From Arcuatula senhousia (lineage: Eukaryota; Mollusca; Bivalvia; Mytilida; Mytilidae): DNA of 64,000 bases. The position numbers and the translations under genes are program-made. The stretch is taken from contig OZ020303.1 of assembly GCA_963971305.1 (NCBI GenBank), positions 46,674,106 through 46,738,105 of the forward strand, read 5' to 3'. Numbering within the stretch: the first letter of the stretch is position 1; every line of letters begins with the position of its first letter. The notes under the pieces were generated by a model. It did not search any database and was not told where the DNA came from. It saw only the letters and a list, made by a program, of their open reading frames with translations. This document shows, piece by piece, positions 10,561 through 25,500 of this stretch.

Positions 10561-13500
10561 CTACAATTTTTTTAGAATATTGTACAGGAAAAATATTTTA
10601 TATTTTTTGAATTTTTTTTATTGTATTAGTGTTTAATAAGAATTTTTGTTTGTAATATCTAACAATAAAACTCTGTATAAAATCATTTCTAGTTCATGAC
10701 ATGCTAACAAGTTTTTATTCACAGAGAAAGGTACATACATATAATTAAAGTCATATCATGGGTTTGAAAAAAGTTTTCAATGCCAAGCCACATAAGGCTG
10801 CTCTTTAAAAACAACTGACCTGCTCCTCTGTTCTCAAATGCCACTGCATAACACTTAGCTAGTCCTTGCTTCAACTGTCTCAAGACTTCTTCATACCAGT
10901 TTTCTCTAAACCATACCATCTTTAATGAAAGGAATAGTATCAAGGTCATCAGTATACTATATGATATCCCATTAATTGCCCAAATCTTGAACATGGATCA
11001 TTTTAAAATAAAAAGCTTTGCCGAGCGCAGCATGATACGACCGCAACATGTTGAACCCTGTACATTTTAGGCCCAATATGGATAGTCTATTGCTCTGGAC
11101 ACATGCAGCCCATGGTGGACTGACAAAGGTTTTTGACACATGCTGCTCTGGTGGACTTTCGACCCAGGGGGTAAAAATATAAATTTTCAATTTTGTATTC
11201 TACTCTTGCAAAAAAATTGTCAAAATCAGACAAGAATTAAAAAAATCAATTTCGGCCCCTTATTATGTAACAGGTGAAAAAGGAGTGGGGTTGCAAAAAT
11301 AATTTCTCAAATTTGGATTCACTACTTGACAAAAATAAACTTGCAAAAAAAAATTTCAAAAACAAACCAGAAACAAAAAAGTTTTGATTACGGCCCCTTT
11401 TGGCCCCTAATTACAAAACAAGTGAAAAAGGGGATGGTCACAAAAATAAATTCTCAAATTTGGATTCACTACCTGACAAGAATAAACTTGCAAAAAATTT
11501 TTTTTAAATCGGACCACAAATAAAAAAGTTTCGATTTTGGCCCCATTTGGCCCCTAATTACGTAATAGGGGAAAAAGGGGGAGGGGTCGCAAAAACTAAT
11601 TCTTAATTGTGTAAATGAGCTGAACATTTAAGCAAGCAACAGCTTCTCTCTACCTGCTATAGTTTTCATTTCATAGGCCAAAAACATGAAAAAACATTAT
11701 TTTAAGGGCTGTAGCCCCTATAAGGGGTCATCTGACAACTTCGACTGTATGGAGTTTTTTGTAGAGCTAAATGAGCTGAACAATTAAGCAAGCAACAGCT
11801 TTTTGCTATCTGCAATAATTTTCATACTATAGGGCAAAAACATGAAAAATTGCTATTTTTGACCTTTAAGGGGCCGTAACCCCTATAAGGGGTCTTCTGA
11901 CAACTTCGACCAAATGGAGACTTTTGTAGAACTTTTGATCCTGAAGCAGTAGGGTGGCATTAGATTTCATCTATCCCTTATACTTTTTGAATTACAAGCC
12001 AAAAACAGTAGTTTGACCCCCCTGGTCTATTTTTAGCCACGGCGGCCATGTTTTTTGACGAATCAGAAATTGAAACATTACTATCATGCAGGACACCCTA
12101 ATGATCAATCATACCAAGTTTCATTGAATTCTGTTCAGTAGTTTCAGAGGAGAAGATTTTGAAAAAGTTATTGTAAGAACAAACAAAAAAGTTACAATTT
12201 TGGCCCCTTTTGGCCCTTAATTTCCAAACGAAAAAAGGGGGGACTCCCAAAATCAATCCCATTCATCCTTTAATGGTAAGAAATATCATTGTCAAATTTC
12301 ATTGCATTTGGATAACTAGAACTAAAGTTATCGTGTATACACTAAAGTTAACGGACGACGACGACGACGACGACGACAGCATCATACCATTATACGTCCG
12401 CAAATTTTTTGCGGTGGTATAAAAACCATAAGAGATATTGCAAATCTGATTGAAAAACGCAGGCAGGGATTTTCACAAGGATTCCAATGAAAAAAAAATT
12501 TTGAAAATCGGACCACAAATAAAAAAGTCGATTTTTGGGGGGTGGCCCCTTTTTGACCCCCTGTAGCAATATAACGGTGCAATAAATATCAAAATCATTG
12601 ACACATTTAGTTGACAGAATTTAATGAGGAATTCATTAAAAAAAGAATTTTCAAAATCGAATGAATAACAAACATTCTACAACAGTTTTGTCAATACACC
12701 CGTTTTAGCCCCTTTCGGCCCTTTTTTCTAAAACGGAAGGGGCTACAAACCCCAAATACGATACCAACCTTCCTTTAGTGGTTACAAACATCATATCAAA
12801 ATTTAAAAACAATTGGTCAACATTTACTCAAGTTATCGCACGGAAACCAAATGTTCCCAGACGACAACGACGAAGACGACGACGACGACATCGCCATAAC
12901 ATTATACGATCGCAAAATTTTGCGGTCGTATAAAAAAAATCTTCAAATTTAGAGATTTCTTTAAGTATGGTTATAGTTGGTAAAATTGATCGACTTGAAT
13001 GACAGAGAAGTGTACTTTAAACTTGACTCTTTGATCAGTAATTATTTGACACTTGAAATGTTTATATGTGCCCGGTTTCATAAAGATCTCAAAGAGGATT
13101 TCCTCATCCTTTAATCTCTCCACAGATTTCTTAAATTAATTTTGAGGAAATTAAGAAGCTTTATGAAACCCAGGCCTGAACACTTTTCCCTTATGACTTC
13201 AAATTCACAATAGGTGCTTCGTTGATCAGTAACTCTACTGACCTTATATTCTACAATATATGTTTTTCCTATAATGACATTTAACTTTTGTCCTTATTGC
13301 CAAACCTGATAGTGTCACTGAAATCTTATTGATAAGGGAACAAATTTTCCTACCTGATCAACAATTCCCTCTAGTGAGTTGAGAATAGTGGGATGTAACT
13401 CTCTCTGCATGTGCATTATCTTACTACACCTCCACATGGGGGCTGGGGCTCTGATTGGTCCTGTATCACCAGACAAAGACTGACCTGGTTGTTTCCCTTG

Positions 13501-16500
13501 AGGAATACCTGAATCTGATGTGTCCACTGGAAAGGAACAATCTAATAATTGAAAGGCATGGTTTTACTTAATATTCAAAAAGGGAGGTGACTCAGATTGG
13601 TCCTATATTTCCAGACATTAACTTGAGTCAGCTGTTTATACTGATGTCTACGACAGATTTTGTTTGTTGACAATTCATCAACTTACTGCATGCTATGGTT
13701 ATAAGAGTGAGCACAGCCTACTTTTAAAAAAATTTAATGGCTATGCAGTAATCCTGGCCCTTTTTTACTATAATGTTTGTAATTCTTAGGTTTGGTCATA
13801 ACTCTTGGACATTCTATATAATTTACAACTGGTCATAGGTCGTAAGTTCTTTAGTAAAACAGGACCAGTGAAACTGGTAATGACTCAAATCCCTCCCAAA
13901 TTTTTTATATAGATATAAATAATCTCAAAGACTACTTATAAATGTTACTCTAGGTGGCAGGTTGTATTATTGTTATTTTTTTGTTCTGGCTTTTAAAGTT
14001 TTCAGAATATGCAAAATATGTATTTTAACTTTGGTCTGATAATTGTAAAGACAAATATTATTTACCATTAGACACACTAGGCTCGGGTGTAGTTGGTGTA
14101 CTCAGAGATATAGGAGCAGAACTGGCAGAAGTAGTAGTTGCTGGTCTTCCTTGGCCATTTTCTGTGGTTTTATCTGTAAATGGAAATATTTGTAAATGTA
14201 AAATACCAATTAACTTTTATCAATTTCAAGAAATGAACAAGGATTCATTAATTCCTATTCATTAATAATGATTTTCATATTGCTTAATGGGATGCACTTT
14301 TTGTTCCTGTTTTTTGAGTATCTTTCCCCCTTTCTGGCATGTTATATGTATCTTTCCCCCTTTTTTGACATGTTATATGTATCTTTTCCCCTTTTTTGAC
14401 ATGTTGTATCTTCATACCACCCACACTTCATATTTAACTCCATATTTGGAAAAAAAGTCCACTCATCTCCCATGGATCATACTAAAAACAACAAATTCCT
14501 TCATGCACTTATTCATACTTCCTTCATGCAGAGTTTCATAAAAATCCATCAAGTAATTTAGGAAGAGTTACACCTACAACAGATAGGGCAAATTCATATA
14601 TACCCCCAAACTTTGTTTGAGAGGGGTATAAAAACATCTTTCTTATAAACTTACGCCTTTCTCTCTGTTCTATCTTCAGAGTAAGGTACAGAGTTCTGAT
14701 TGGGAAATACACAGCCTGTGGGTACATACGGCCTACTTGGCTTAAAAGATTCATGATCAGTCTACCCTCACTTCTCACCAAACAGGTCAGCAATTGAGGA
14801 ATCCTGCAACATTAAATGCACTCAATGTATCAATATCTTCTGAACAATATTACTTCATTCAAAGTCAAAATATAGATTACAAAATATCTCTACTAAAGTA
14901 AGGCAATTCCTCAACCTATTTCATCTTTCTCTTAAGAGAACAAAATTACATGGAAATTTCAAAGATAAATTAGGCAAACAAAAATACTACAGGAGTATCA
15001 AAATAAAATAAACCAAAACTCAATGATAACAAGAACTTAATGCCCCATCTTGCAACATTTTGGATGGATTGACTAATAAACAGACCCCCTTACTTTTGGG
15101 TAAAGGGGCATAAAAAGTTACCTTTAACAACATATTATAATTTACATTGAATTAAAGTCACATTATCAACAAATCATACTATAATCCTTTTAATCTTGAT
15201 TCCTAAGTATTTTTTAAGTACAATTTGTCTAAAATGCCTTTGCCAGGGAATCCTGATACAACTTACCAAGGAAGCCATTGAATGGGTGGAACACCCACGC
15301 AATATTTATCTACAGCTTCAGCCAATATGGACTTTTCATCATCGTAGGTCAGTAACCATAAGACCTTGGCTAAGTACTTCCTTGATTTACTTTCGTTTTG
15401 GTGACGACATGCATGCAGGAAACAAGTGATGGCAGATACACCCAGGTTAATTTGTCTGAAGTGGAAAAGGAATGAGACATAAATATCATGAATTATATTA
15501 CGATGGCACAAAACACCAGACAATAGTTGAAACCTAAGAAAGATTAAGAAAATAAAAATATATAGCTTTGCCTCCCGTATTTGCCAAGGTGTAAGTGTGG
15601 AAGTCATTTTCTATTACAAATAAGGTTGTTAATTTGAAACTGAAAAGAAATTAATCATTTTTTATGATCTCACAAGTTCTTCTTGCATGTAATTTTTTTT
15701 ATAGTAATACAAATCTGTTCTTTTTCTTAAGTCTAATTTTGCTCAAATATAAATAGCTAATAAACAGTATCTGTATATACTTACTTGCTATCCCTGGTAA
15801 ACACAGTCTCCAGATAATCTCCCCACAATGCCCAAGCCTTTACCAGGGTGTCATGCATCTGTACAGCTGCCGAGAATGCCTTGTTAGCATCATCAGATCT
15901 GCCTATCTGGGCCAGGAACATGCCCTTCAGGGCATAAAACTCAGCTGTGAATTCTTTGGTGAAATATTTCAAGTTGGTGGATTCTATTACTTCTAATCCC
16001 TATAAAATATATGAATGGGTTCATGAATTCTGTTAACAATGAAAAGAAATGAAATAGTATACAAACTGTAGCCGAATACCACATGAAAGTAAAGGTTTGT
16101 ACAATTATACCTCTTAAATGACCTTGCAGCTGTGTTTACTTATAAACAGTTGTGACAAAGCTGCACAAACAGAGAAATACCCATCCATTTGAGAAAATTA
16201 AACTAAAGAACTACAGAAAAAAACTAATTACAAATAACAAACAAAATAATATCATTTCAACGCTTCATATACCTAAAAACCTGTTAATGTAAATAATGAC
16301 AGATTTTGTTTAACAGGAAGTAGGTGAGCAACAGGCCAGAAATCGAATCCAACTGTATGAAAAGCCATACTGATACCGCATACTTTATATCAATAGGATG
16401 AGATAAGTCTTTGCTGAGCAACTGTTACAAAAAATTCAGGATTTTTAACCCTATGAAATTCAACAAAACAAGTGTGGCCACTAAAAGTATGTCTCGCCTG

Positions 16501-19500
16501 CCGGCACCATCGCTAAAATCAACTACCTAAGCTTTCATTTCTTGATATAAACACAAAAAGTGTCAGTATACCTAATAACAGATGCCTAGCTATTATAACT
16601 TTCCAGCAATTCATCTTCCATAAAAGTCTTACAAAAAAGTTTTTCAGCCTGAAAAAGACCAAAGTTCACAGAGTCACTGGAGCGTGAAAATGGGGTCAGG
16701 GTCACACGGCATGGTGACAGTTGCGTAGACCATAACCTGAACTGTCTGTATACTAAATATCAGATGCCTAGCTATTATACTTTTCAAGCAATTCATCATC
16801 CACAAAAGTCTTACAAAAAAGTTTTTCGGCCTGAAAAAGACCTAAGTTCACAGAGTCACTGGAGCGTGAAAATGGGGTCAGGGTCACACGGCATGGTGAC
16901 AGTTGCGTAGACCATAACCTGAACTGTCTGTATACCAAATATCAGATGCCTAGCTATTATACTTTTGAAGAAATTCATTGTCTACAAAAGTCTTACAAAA
17001 AAGTTTACGGCCTGAAAAAAGACCTAAGTTCACAGAGTCACTGGAGCGTGAAAATGGGGTCAGGGTCACACGGCATGGTGACAGTTGCGTAGACCATAAC
17101 CTGAACTGTCTGTATACCAAATATCAGATGCTTAGCTATTATACTTTTCAAGTAATTCATCGTCCACAAAAGTCTTACAAAAAAGTTTACGGCCTGAAAA
17201 AAGACCTAAGTTCACAGAGTCACTGGAGCGTGAAAATGGGGTCAGGGTCAAACGGCATGGTGACAATTGCGTAGACCATAACCTGAACTGTCTGTATACC
17301 AAATATCAGATGCTTAGCTATTATACTTTTCAAGCAATTCATCGTCCACAAAAGTCTTACAAAAAAGTTTACGGCCTGAAAAAAGACCTAAGTTCACAGA
17401 GTCACTGGAGCGTGAAAATGGGGTCAGGGTCAAACGGCATGGTGACAGTTGCGTAGACCATAACCTGAACTGTCTGTATACCAAATATCAGATGCTTAGC
17501 TATTATACTTTTCAAGCAATTCATTGTCCACAAAAGTCTTACAAAAAAGTTTACGACGCCGCCGCCGCCGCCGCCGCCGGAAAGTAATACCTATGTCTCG
17601 CCTTCCGCGACTATTCGTCGCAGGCGAGACAAAAACTATAAGAATAAATGTTCAGAGTCATACCTCATTCAGCTCACTTTTACCCATAGTGCCTGACATC
17701 TGTAGATAGCATTTGACTTGCTGTCGAATCTTCTGGAAACAATCCACTATAGGTACACTAGGAATGGTATGTATCCTGAGGTTAAAAAAGAAAATTCAAT
17801 TATTGAATATGAAAAGTAATAGGTACATGCCTAAATTGCTTAGTATATTTTGCTTATCCCATTCTTGAAGAATTTAGATCATAACATAAAACAACTAGAA
17901 TTCTGTAAAAGTACCCCTTTAATATAGTATTTATTTGCAACATTCACAAAAGTATACACCTACTGCATCCTCAATGTGGGACTGTAAGGGCTTTTCCATT
18001 TAAATTGACAAGGGACAGCGGGATGCAATTTTTTTATTTTTCTGTTGGTGGAGGGTTAAAATGCCTTTTTTTTTTAGAATGTGTAATGATTTTTTTATAT
18101 TAGCGGTGGGGCTCCTCCCCCACACCAATTTAAATGGAACAGCCCTAACAATGTTTTATTGATTACATGTTTTCCTACATGTACTATTTTTATTGAATTC
18201 CAATTAATTGTTTTATTAAAATGATTATCTCAGAAAAAAAGTCAAAAATGGCCAGATTTCATAAAACAGGAAGTAGATGAGGAACAGACCTGATTCAAAT
18301 CCCACATAATGGGACCCCCCTCTGATGCTGTACCCCAAATATCAAGTGGCTGTGATAAGTTGTTGCTGATAAAACTGTTATACTGAAATGGTTTTCCTTG
18401 CCTGCACATCATTAGCCATTTTATAATCCAGATTTTTAACTCCATGAAATCTGGCCAAAAATTGGCTTTATTAGTTTCAATACAAGTAGTGTTTCAAATT
18501 TAGTACAAGACTGTAGAAATATTGAAACTTACTGGAAAAGTTTTCCCCTGTATATTAAAATTGTTATATAAATACATGTAGTTATTTCACTTACCTACTG
18601 AGTGAGTCAAGACAAACTCCAGTGAGATTGTGTTTCCTGGCGATCTTCCCAAAATGATTGATGGCTTGAGCTGAGGCATGTACTCCCAGCATAGAATGGT
18701 TACTATTTTGCTACAAATATGGATAAATGTTTTGTCAAACAAACTCAATGTTTCCATATTCTACTGACTTAGTGTTCTGTAGAAAATTGGAATACTGACA
18801 TTTTTTGTTGATCCTTTAAAAAACAAACTTTAACATACTGAAATACAAAAAATCTATCAAAATCAAAAATAGCTGGATTTCTTTAAACAGAAAGTAGGTG
18901 AGCAAAAGACCTGAAATCAAATCTCATGTTATGGAACCCCACCCTGATGCTGTATACCAAATATCAAGTGGCTGTCATTAGAAGTTGCTGAGAAAACTGT
19001 TATGAAAAATTCTTCTCCTTATGATGTACCTTCTTCATGTAAAGTTTCATTCAAAATCAAATGGTTAAAGAGGAGTTGCACTTACAAGGTCTCTCATTGA
19101 ACACTTTATTTTATAAATCTAAATCCAATTATCTCCCCTAAATGATATTCGAGGTGTGTGTGCCTGTTTGGTGTTTAACATCCTTTGTCAACACACCTGG
19201 GCCATGTAGGGCGGTCAGTTTAATTGGTGGAGGAAACCAGAGTACCTTGGGCAGATATTCGAGGGCAATGATAATTCTTCCTGCACACCTAAAAATAAAG
19301 AACTTTCTTCAAATGAAATCCATCAAGCAGTTTAGAAGGAGTTGCACTTACAAGATATATGGACAAATGGACAAACAAACATACAGGGCGATTCATTTAT
19401 ACCCTAAAAATGTTGTTTGTGGTGTTGGGGGTATAATAATTGAATCCACATTACAATGTAGTTAACATGTTATACTTACAGGGTCCTGTTGTGCATGAGA

Positions 19501-22500
19501 ATCATAATGATTGACAATAAACTGGTAGTGATGCTGTCTCCAAGAAAAGATGTCTCCCCAGTGAGATAAATCATCAGATATCATGGGTAGTCTATTTCTG
19601 AAAAGTTAAAATAAAGAATGTCATCAAGTGTCTTTTTGAAGACAAAATATGAGAAACTGCTAAATTTCATTATATTTTATAAGAAATTTCTTTATTATTT
19701 CTTAATTATATAAAAAAAATACATATGTGTTAATGATGTAAATTTTAATTAATCCACCAACTCACTCTATTTTTAACATTGTTAATAAAACAACAAAATT
19801 TTTGTTATGTAAATCTAAAAAGATCCTTAATCCATTGATAACATCAAAATCATCACTGCAATATAAGATCAAAGTACTGAAAGTACTGGTAGCCAGGATA
19901 ATCTATAAATACATTCATTAAGATTGTTTATGTTTTATATAACTATACTGTAATAACTGGATATTGGAAAAGAAACTATATTGCAAACATGTATTGATAT
20001 GTGAATTGATGCATGATGAGACAACACGACCATCAGCTAGCTTTTGATAGGTCATTTACTGAAAGGCTATCATGCCTTTGGCTGTGGCTAATCACTACAA
20101 AAATTATCCCAGCTAATCATACACATGTCATTGGAATCAAATTTATGTTTCTAACCTCCATGTTTTGACGATAGCCTTCATATCATGCAGACTGGAGCCT
20201 CGGTTGATATTAGCTGGTTGTAAACCTTGGTTGATCTGAGCTGCTTCTTGTAATTCCATGATCTGTTGGGCAGCCTATAAAATAGCAAAAAAATCAAAAT
20301 TACCTAAAAACTTGAACTCCTTACCCATAACTTCTTGTGGCAGAGGAAAGAACATGACAAATATGCCTAAAAACCTAGTAAGGATTCGGTAGGAAGTAAA
20401 TGACCAAGGAGCATACTGCATAAAATCTGTGAACACTATATGTACTATGGGATAAAACAATATACAAACTAGAAAAACTGTGAGCCGCAGCTCACAAACA
20501 AATACCCCCCACCCCCCCAAAAAATTAATCAGATAAAATTTAGAATAGGAGATGCACATCTACATTATGTCACAAAAATTGTGTGTAGGTTTCATGAAAA
20601 TCCATCAAGAGGTTTAGGAGGAGTTGCAGATAAGAGATGGGCACCCCCATGTAGTCGAATGGCTGAGTCCATGTATTGCTATGGGAAACCCCAATATCAT
20701 TCTGATCAAACTTTCAAATAGTAGGTGCACATCTATATTATGTTACAAAGATTGTGTAAAAGTTTCATGACAATCCATCAAAGGGTTTAGGATGAGTTGT
20801 GGATAAGAGATGGGTACCCCCATGTAGTCGAATGGCTAAGTCCATGTTTTGCTATGGGAAACCCCAATAATCATTCTGATCAAATTATAAAATAGAAGAT
20901 GCACATCTACATTATGTCAGAACAATTGTGTGTAAGTTTCATGAAAATCCACCAAGGGGTTTAGGAGGAGTTGCGGATAAGAGATTGGTACCCCCATGTA
21001 GTCGAATGGCTAAGTCCATGTTTTGCTATGGGAAACCCCAAAAATCATTCTGATCAAATTTTAGATAGTAGGTGCACATCTACATTATGTCACAAAGATT
21101 GTGTGTAAGTTTCATGAAAATCCATCAAGGGGTTTAGGAGGAGTTGTGGATAAGAGATGGGTACCCCCATGTAGTCGAATGGCTAAGTCCATGTTTTGCT
21201 ATGGGAAACCCCAAAAATCATTCTGATCAAATTTTAAAATAGTAGGTGCACATCTACATTATGTCACAAAGATTGTGTGTAAGTTTCATGAAAATCCACC
21301 AAGGGGTTTAGAAGGAGTTGCGGATAAGAGATGGGTACCCCCATGTAGTCGAATGGCTAAGTCCATGTTTTGCTATGGGAAACCCCAAAAATCATTCTGA
21401 TCAAATTTAAAAATAGTAGGTGCACAACTTCATTATGTCACAAAGATTGTGTGTAAGTTTCATGAAAATCCACCAAGGGGTTTAGGAGGAGTTGCGGATA
21501 AGAGATGGGTACCCCCATGTAGTCGAATGGCTAAGTCCATGTTTTGCTTTGGGAAACCCCAAAAATCATTCTGATCAAATTTTAAAATAGTAGGTGCACA
21601 TCTACATTATGTCACAAAGATTGTGTGTAAGTTTCATGAAAATCCACCAGGGGGTTTAGGAGGAGTTGCGGATAAGAGATGGGTACCCCCATGTAGTCGA
21701 ATGGCTAAGTCCATGTTTTGCTATGGGAAACCCCAAAAATCATTCTGATCAAATTTTAAATTAGTAGGTGCACATCTACATTATGTCACAAAGATTGTGT
21801 GTAAGTTTCATGAAAATCCACCAAGGGGTTTAGGAGGAGTTGCGGATAAGAGATGGGTACCCTGAAATGGCTAAGTCCATGTTTTGCTATGGGAAACCCC
21901 AAAAATCATTCTGATCAAATTTTAAAATAGTAGGTGCACAACTTCATTATGTCACAAAGATTGTGTGTAAGTTTCATGAAAATCCACAAAGGGGTTTAGG
22001 AGGAGTTGAGGATAAGAGATGGGTACCCCCATGTAGTCGAATGGCTAAGTCCATGTTTTGCTATGGGAAACCCCAAAAATCATTCTGATCAAATTTTAAA
22101 TTAGTAGGTGCACATCTACATTATGTCACAAAGATTGTGTGTAAGTTTCATGAAAATCCACCAGGGGGTTTAGGAGGAGTTGCGGATAAGAGATGGGTAC
22201 CCCCATGTAGTCGAATGGCTAAGTCCATGTTTTGCTTTGGGAAACCCCAAAAATCATTCTGATCAAATTTTAAATTAGTAGGTGCACATCTACATTATGT
22301 CACAAAGATTGTGTGTAAGTTTCATGAAAATCCACCAAGGGGTTTAGGAGGAGTTGCGGATAAGAGATGGGTACCCTGAAGTGTAACGGAAGGACGGACG
22401 GAAGGACGGACGTACCCCCATGTAGTCGAATGGCTAAGTCCATGTTTTGCTATGGGAAACCCCAAAAATCATTCTGATCAAATTTTAAAATAGTAGGTGC

Positions 22501-25500
22501 ACATCTACATTATGTCACAAAGATTGTGTGTAAGTTTCATGAAAATCCACCAAGGGGTTTAGAAGGAGTTGCGGATAAGAGATGGGTACCCCCATGTAGT
22601 CGAATGGCTAAGTCCATGTTTTGCTATGGGAAACCCCAAAAATCATTCTGATCAAATTTTAAATTAGTAGGTGCACATCTACATTATGTCACAAAGATTG
22701 TGTGTAAGTTTCATGAAAATCCACCAGGGGGTTTAGGAGGAGTTGCGGATAAGAGATGGGTACCCCCATGTAGTCGAATGGCTAAGTCCATGTTTTGCTT
22801 TGGGAAACCCCAAAAATCATTCTGATCAAATTTTAAATTAGTAGGTGCACATCTACATTATGTCACAAAGATTGTGTGTAAGTTTCATGAAAATCCACCA
22901 AGGGGTTTAGGAGGAGTTGCGGATAAGAGATGGGTACCCTGAAGTGTAACGGAAGGACGGACGGAAGGACGGACGTACCCCCATGTAGTCGAATGGCTAA
23001 GTCCATGTTTTGCTATGGGAAACCCCAAAAATCATTCTGATCAAATTTTAAAATAGTAGGTGCACATCTACATTATGTCACAAAGATTGTGTGTAAGTTT
23101 CATGAAAATCCACCAAGGGGTTTAGAAGGAGTTGCGGATAAGAGATGGGTACCCCCATGTAGTCGAATGGCTAAGTCCATGTTTTGCTATGGGAAACCCC
23201 AAAAATCATTCTGATCAAATTTAAAAATAGTAGGTGCACAACTTCATTATGTCACAAAGATTGTGTGTAAGTTTCATGAAAATCCACCAAGGGGTTTAGG
23301 AGGAGTTGCGGATAAGAGATGGGTACCCCCATGTAGTCGAATGGCTAAGTCCATGTTTTGCTATGGGAAACCCCAAAAATCATTCTGATCAAATTTTAAA
23401 ATAGTAGGTGCACAACTTCATTATGTCACAAAGATTGTGTGTAAGTTTCATGAAAATCCACAAAGGGGTTTAGGAGGAGTTGAGGATAAGAGATGGGTAC
23501 CCCCATGTAGTCGAATGGCTAAGTCCATGTTTTGCTATGGGAAACCCCAAAAATCATTCTGATCAAATTTTAAATTAGTAGGTGCACATCTACATTATGT
23601 CACAAAGATTGTGTGTAAGTTTCATGAAAATCCACCAGGGGGTTTAGGAGGAGTTGCGGATAAGAGATGGGTACCCCCATGTAGTCGAATGGCTAAGTCC
23701 ATGTTTTGCTTTGGGAAACCCCAAAAATCATTCTGATCAAATTTTAAATTAGTAGGTGCACATCTACATTATGTCACAAAGATTGTGTGTAAGTTTCATG
23801 AAAATCCACCAAGGGGTTTAGGAGGAGTTGCGGATAAGAGATGGGTACCCTGAAGTGTAACGGAAGGACGGACGGAAGGACGGACGGAAGGACGGACGGA
23901 CACCCCTATCACTATATACCCCCCACTTTTGAAAGTGGGGGGTATAAATATCAGACCTCTACATCATGTACTGTGGTTTCATTATTATATGTGGGGTATC
24001 AATTTTTGTACTTTTTGTGGGTGGCCTTGACCCAGAAAATCTGATATCCAATGAAAAGGAAATTCAACATTGATCTATTTGCTGCAGACTTCAGACTTAT
24101 GAACTTAAGAATCCAAGAAGTGATCCTTTTTCATCAAACCACAAAAATAAATAAATCCACAGTAGTTTTGTAGGAATCTGTGACACATGGACGAACGGAT
24201 GAACAATGTTAAAACAGAGTAAAAAACATTTTTCGTAGGAATCTGTGACACAAGGACCAACGGATGAACAATGTTAAAACAGAGTAAAAAACATTTTTCG
24301 TAGGAATCTGTGACATATGGATGAACGGATGAACAATGTTAAAACAGAGTAAAAAACATTTTTCGTAGGAATCTGTGACACATGGACGAACGGATGAACA
24401 ATGTTAAAACAGAGTAAAAAACATTTTTCGTAGGAATCTGTGACACATGGACGAACGGATGAACAATGTTAAAACAGAGTAAAAAACATTTTTCGTAGGA
24501 ATCTGTGACACATGGACGAACGGATGAACAATGTTAAAACAGAGTAAAAAACATTTTTCGTAGGAATCTGTGACACATGGACGAACGGATGAACAATGTT
24601 AAAACAGAGTAAAAAACATTTTTCGTAGGAATCTGTGACACAAGGACCAACGGATGAACAATGTTAAAACAGAGTGAAAAACATTTTTCGTAGGAATCTG
24701 TGACACATGGACGAACGGATGAACAATGTTAAAACAGAGTAAAAAACATTTTTCGTAGGAATCTGTGACACAAGGACCAACGGATGAACAATGTTAAAAC
24801 AGAGTAAAAAACATTTTTCGTAGGAATCTGTGACACATGGATGAACAGATGAACAATGTTAAAACAGAGTAAAAAACATTTTTCGTAGGAATCTGTGACA
24901 CATGGATGAACGGATGAACAATGTTAAAACAGAGTAAAAAACATTTTACATCTGTTAGTCACAAACCTGTAGCAGAGGTACATGTATATGGGATACTATA
25001 TTAGGGAGACGTCTCCATTCTTTAATGGCCAGCTGGCTTGATACTTCTACAAGTCTTTCAATCTACAACAAAATATTAAATGCTAGTATCGCAAGATCTG
25101 AAAATGATACAACAGTCAGGCAATAAGGTGTAAAACACAGGGGGGCAATTTAAGAATTGATATGCTAGTATCAAACTCTCAAGTTTTTATGAATGGCTTA
25201 CAGCTGATTATTTTGGCAGGTATAATTTTTTTCATGTTACAGGCATCACATAAACTTGAACATTTTTTAATTTAGGGGAACTTTAATTTTACACACGGAA
25301 TTGCACAATGAAAATAATTTTAGCTGAATTCATTTATGCATTTTTCCTTTATTAGATGAAATACACCAGAAAGTTGCACCCTGTCAAACTTATCCACTAC
25401 TGTAAAAAAAATTGATTTCAAGAACACAATATTTCGTGTTTAAGTCTCATGGGGCTATTTCACAGCTATTTATTTTTGAGATTTATTGTTAAAATAATTA

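Noticed and set aside
10530..10570. tRNA-like ggtgtaatggtagcatcagcaac
   Set aside because: Resembles a tRNA D-arm only; no anticodon or T-arm follows, and it overlaps the acceptor end of exon 54.
24169..24947. CRISPR-like regular array
   Set aside because: Units are contiguous 65-bp tandem copies without unique spacers, in an animal intron.
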